NCBI GenBank assembly: GCA_019323495.1
Contig: JAHWHE010000020.1
Location: forward strand, 1-6,862
DNA: 6,862 nucleotides
Source: Candidatus Woesearchaeota archaeon
Lineage (GTDB): Archaea; Nanobdellota; Nanobdellia; Woesearchaeales; WJKV01
Direction: 5' to 3'
Within the stretch, counting starts at the first letter, position 1. Every line of letters starts with the position of its first letter. The notes below the pieces were generated by a model, which ran no database searches, was not told the origin of the DNA, and saw only the letters and a program-made list of their open reading frames with translations. A program made the translations under genes and the position numbers. Shown here piece after piece: positions 4,977 through 6,862 of this stretch.

Positions 4977-6266
4977 TTAAATAGCTTTTTTCTTCATGTC
5001 GATGCACATGCCTGCAGCAACGGTTGAACCGCTGTCCCTAACTGCGAAACTGCTCATCTGTGGAATCTCTGATTTCTTTTCAAGCACTACAGGCTGCATT
5101 GGTTTCAGTCTTACTCTTGCAGCGTCTCCTCTCTTCAAGAAGTCAGGGTTCTTTTCTGTAACTTCTCCTGTTGCAGTGTTGATCTTTTCAATCAGTTCCA
5201 CGAACTGGCAAGCAACTTGCGCTGTGTGGATGTGGAATACAGGTGTGTATCCAACAGTCAAAACGCTAGGATGGTCAAGCACGATTATCTGTGCAGTGAA
5301 TTCCTCTGCGATTGATGGTACGTTGTCAGGATGTCCGATAACGTCTCCTCTCGCAAGGTCTCTCTTTTCCATGCCTCTAACGTTAAAGCCGATGTTGTCT
5401 CCTGGTTCTGCTTTAGGCAGCATTTCGTGATGCATCTCTATGCTTTTTACTTCGCCGATAACGCCTTTGCCTTCTCTTCCAGGGACAGCTATGATCTTGT
5501 CTCCAGTCTTGATAACGCCTGTTTCTACCCTTCCAACTGGAACTACACCGATACCTTTGATATTGTAGACTTCCTGGATAGGCAGTCTCAATGGTAGCTG
5601 TGTTGGTTTTTCAGGCACTTTTACTGCAGAGTCCAATAGCTCTATGAATGTTGGACCTTTGTACCAAGGCATCTTGTCGCTTTTCTTGACAATGTTGTCT
5701 CCGTGCAAAGATGCTACTGGAATGAATGGTATCTCGTTGATATTGTAACCAACTGTTTTCAGCAAGTCCTGTACTTCTTTTACAACTTCGTTGTATCTTG
5801 TTTCACTGAACTGCTGAAGATCCATCTTGTTGACAGCAATAAGCATCTGCTTTACACCAAGTGTTCTGCTCAGGAACACGTGCTCTTTTGTCTGAGCGTT
5901 TACACCATCGTTAGCTGCAACAACCAAGCAAGCAACGTCTGCCTGCGCAGCTCCGGTGATCATGTTCTTGACAAAGTCTCTGTGACCTGGTGCGTCAATT
6001 ATTGTAAAGTAGTATTTTGGAGTCTCGAACTTCTTGTGAGCCAAGTCAATAGTAACTCCTCTTTCTTGTTCTTCCTTCAGGTTGTCCATTACATATGCAA
6101 ATTCGAATCCAGCTTTACCTAGCTGTTCTGCCTTTTCTTTCAGTTTTCTCATGGCGTTTTCATCGATAGCGCCGCTGTCATACATAAGCCTTCCAACAGT
6201 TGTACTCTTACCATGATCAACGTGTCCGATAAAGACGATGTTAATGTGTGGTTTTTGTGTTGCCAT
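4977..6266 (-). CDS. tuf: Translation elongation factor 1A (aEF-1A)
   Basis: A 429-residue cytoplasmic GTPase that brings aminoacyl-tRNA to the ribosomal A site. The G domain is complete: P-loop GHVDHGKS at 14-21, switch I RGVTID at 69-74, DAPGH at 91-95, NKMD at 146-149 and the SL pair near 186. Domain II (about 225-320) and domain III (about 325-425) follow with the archaeal/eukaryotic pattern, including HHEML, GFNVRG and GYTPVFHIHTAQ. Length is normal and nothing is missing. The start is fixed because TGA lies in frame two codons upstream of the ATG. The ribosome binding site GAGGAGG sits 12 nt before it, a rather long gap. It has its own promoter region after EF-2, and uS10 follows. The switch I region and GTP-binding motifs show no odd substitutions. 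The same factor is also named eEF1A-like. Confidence 0.98.
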   Translation of the reverse strand: MATQKPHINIVFIGHVDHGKSTTVGRLMYDSGAIDENAMRKLKEKAEQLGKAGFEFAYVMDNLKEEQERGVTIDLAHKKFETPKYYFTIIDAPGHRDFVKNMITGAAQADVACLVVAANDGVNAQTKEHVFLSRTLGVKQMLIAVNKMDLQQFSETRYNEVVKEVQDLLKTVGYNINEIPFIPVASLHGDNIVKKSDKMPWYKGPTFIELLDSAVKVPEKPTQLPLRLPIQEVYNIKGIGVVPVGRVETGVIKTGDKIIAVPGREGKGVIGEVKSIEMHHEMLPKAEPGDNIGFNVRGMEKRDLARGDVIGHPDNVPSIAEEFTAQIIVLDHPSVLTVGYTPVFHIHTAQVACQFVELIEKINTATGEVTEKNPDFLKRGDAARVRLKPMQPVVLEKKSEIPQMSSFAVRDSGSTVAAGMCIDMKKKAI

Positions 6267-6278
6267 TTTTCACAATGT

Positions 6279-6285
6279 CCTCCTC
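6279..6285 (-). promoter_or_regulatory. Ribosome binding site of the EF-1A gene
   Basis: GAGGAGG on the minus strand is a near-perfect Shine-Dalgarno sequence, but 12 nt separate it from the ATG at 6266, more than the usual 5-9. No closer in-frame start exists: the TTG between them is followed at once by TGA. Confidence 0.65.
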
Positions 6286-6349
6286 AATTTTATTTTTAAA
6301 GTTTGAATCTGATTAGCCCCTTTATTTTATGCTTAGGAAAAACCTTCCG

Positions 6350-6357
6350 TTTATAAA
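6350..6357 (-). promoter_or_regulatory. Proximal TATA box of the EF-1A gene
   Basis: TTTATAAA within GCTTTATAAACG on the minus strand predicts a transcription start near 6328 and a leader of about 60 nt before the ATG at 6266. This would give EF-1A expression independent of EF-2. Confidence 0.55.
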
Positions 6358-6370
6358 GCTTTCGTAGAGG

Positions 6371-6377
6371 TTTATAA
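6371..6377 (-). promoter_or_regulatory. Distal TATA box upstream of EF-1A
   Basis: TTATAAA, in CCTTATAAACC on the minus strand, lies exactly 21 bp upstream of the proximal box, and both share the plus-strand octamer GTTTATAA. A transcript from it would start near 6348 and carry a leader of about 80 nt. It may be a second promoter or simply AT-rich spacer. Confidence 0.4.
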
Positions 6378-6394
6378 GGAAAATGAAGGAAAAA
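6378..6394 (-). terminator. T-rich terminator after EF-2
   Basis: Immediately after the TAG stop the minus strand reads TTTTTCCTTCATTTTCC, a pyrimidine tract with T runs. A short inverted repeat (GGAAAA at 6388-6393 and TTTTCC at 6402-6407 on the plus strand) spans the stop codon. Partial termination before the EF-1A promoter is plausible. Confidence 0.35.
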
Positions 6395-6862
6395 CTATTG
6401 ATTTTCCCCTAAGCCTTTCCTGGTTCTGATCTGGGCTATGATCTTATTCTGCAATTCGTTCGGCAATCTCTCGAATGACTGGTCTACAAGGAACATTGTT
6501 CCCCTTCCACCTGTCGTGCTTCTCAAGTCATTGCTCAAGCCGAAAGTTTCTGCGACAGGAAGCTTTGCAATAACGATAATTTCGTCAGCCTCTTGCTGCA
6601 TATCAATCAATTGCCCTCTCTTGTTCGCTACAAGCTTGCTGAGCTCTCCCATGTATTCTGCAGGCGCACCGAACTGCATCTTCTGCACAGGCTCGAACAG
6701 CAATGGCGAAGCAGTCATCATCGCTCCTCTTATACCTTCTCTTACTGCAGGGTACAATTGTCCAGGTCCTCTGTGGATAGTGTCCTCGTGAAGCTTACAG
6801 TCGTTCAAAGTGACCTTGATTCCTGTGCAAGGCTCTCTTGCTATAGGCCCGGTCTTCATTAC
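6395..6862 (-). CDS. fusA: Translation elongation factor 2 (aEF-2), C-terminal 155 residues
   Basis: The frame is open to the right edge, so the N-terminal GTPase domains are outside the window. The visible part is the end of domain IV and domain V of the archaeal ribosome translocase. The tip loop LHEDTIHRGPGQ is intact. Its second His (codon at 6773-6775) is the position modified to diphthamide in archaea and eukaryotes, and the first His and the Asp that surround it are kept. The conserved stretch from LLFEPVQKM through PAEYMGELSKLV, the SNDLRSTTGGRG motif and the FERLPNELQ helix follow, ending with RTRKGLGENQ before TAG. Length and ending are normal for the family. EF-1A lies 128 bp downstream on the same strand, with a terminator-like tract and a new promoter between them. 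The identity is not in doubt. Confidence 0.97.
   Translation of the reverse strand, partial: VMKTGPIAREPCTGIKVTLNDCKLHEDTIHRGPGQLYPAVREGIRGAMMTASPLLFEPVQKMQFGAPAEYMGELSKLVANKRGQLIDMQQEADEIIVIAKLPVAETFGLSNDLRSTTGGRGTMFLVDQSFERLPNELQNKIIAQIRTRKGLGENQ

Noticed and set aside
4996..6122. Several plus-strand open frames opposite EF-1A
   Set aside because: They are antisense shadows of a strongly conserved gene, with no start signals or recognisable content.

Overview
The window looks archaeal. It carries the end of an archaeal-type elongation factor 2, elongation factor 1A (429 aa) and a 102-residue ribosomal protein uS10 in the archaeal str-operon order, an archaeal Ogg2-type 8-oxoguanine DNA glycosylase, TATA-box promoters, leaderless-looking starts and T-rich terminators. 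The organism is probably mesophilic and anaerobic or microaerobic. A DPANN lineage such as Woesearchaeota is my best guess, from the general look of the proteins and compact gene spacing; a tree of EF-1A would decide it.

Layout. Positions 1-1981 (minus) hold the first 660 codons of a large exported, charged, coiled-coil protein with paired cysteines that I do not recognise; its 3' end lies outside the window. Positions 1982-2114 form a divergent promoter region with one TATA box per direction and two inverted repeats. Positions 2115-3210 (plus) are a tight three-gene unit: a four-helix MauE/DoxX-like membrane protein with a CGCFG motif, a 93-residue encapsulin-type ferritin-like protein, and a two-domain desulfoferrodoxin (superoxide reductase). 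After a T-rich terminator and a new TATA box, 3289-4600 (plus) holds a YkgJ-type cysteine-cluster protein and the Ogg2 glycosylase, one base apart. From 4607 to the right edge, all on the minus strand and read right to left, come the C-terminal 155 residues of EF-2, then EF-1A, then uS10. EF-1A appears to have its own promoter, with two TATA boxes 21 bp apart.

How the genes may work together. The plus-strand genes read as an oxidative-stress and iron cluster. Superoxide reductase turns superoxide into peroxide, the ferritin-like protein would oxidise and hold Fe(II) that otherwise fuels Fenton chemistry, the membrane protein offers a thiol pair next to them, and Ogg2 removes 8-oxoguanine. The ferritin-like protein closely resembles, from memory, the N-terminal part of the Pyrococcus furiosus encapsulin fusion, but here it ends where the shell would begin and no shell gene is present in the window. 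Together with the two candidate operators, this is the most interesting part. The right half is ordinary translation machinery.

No tRNA, rRNA, CRISPR array or insertion sequence was seen, and no gene-free stretch exceeds about 135 bases.
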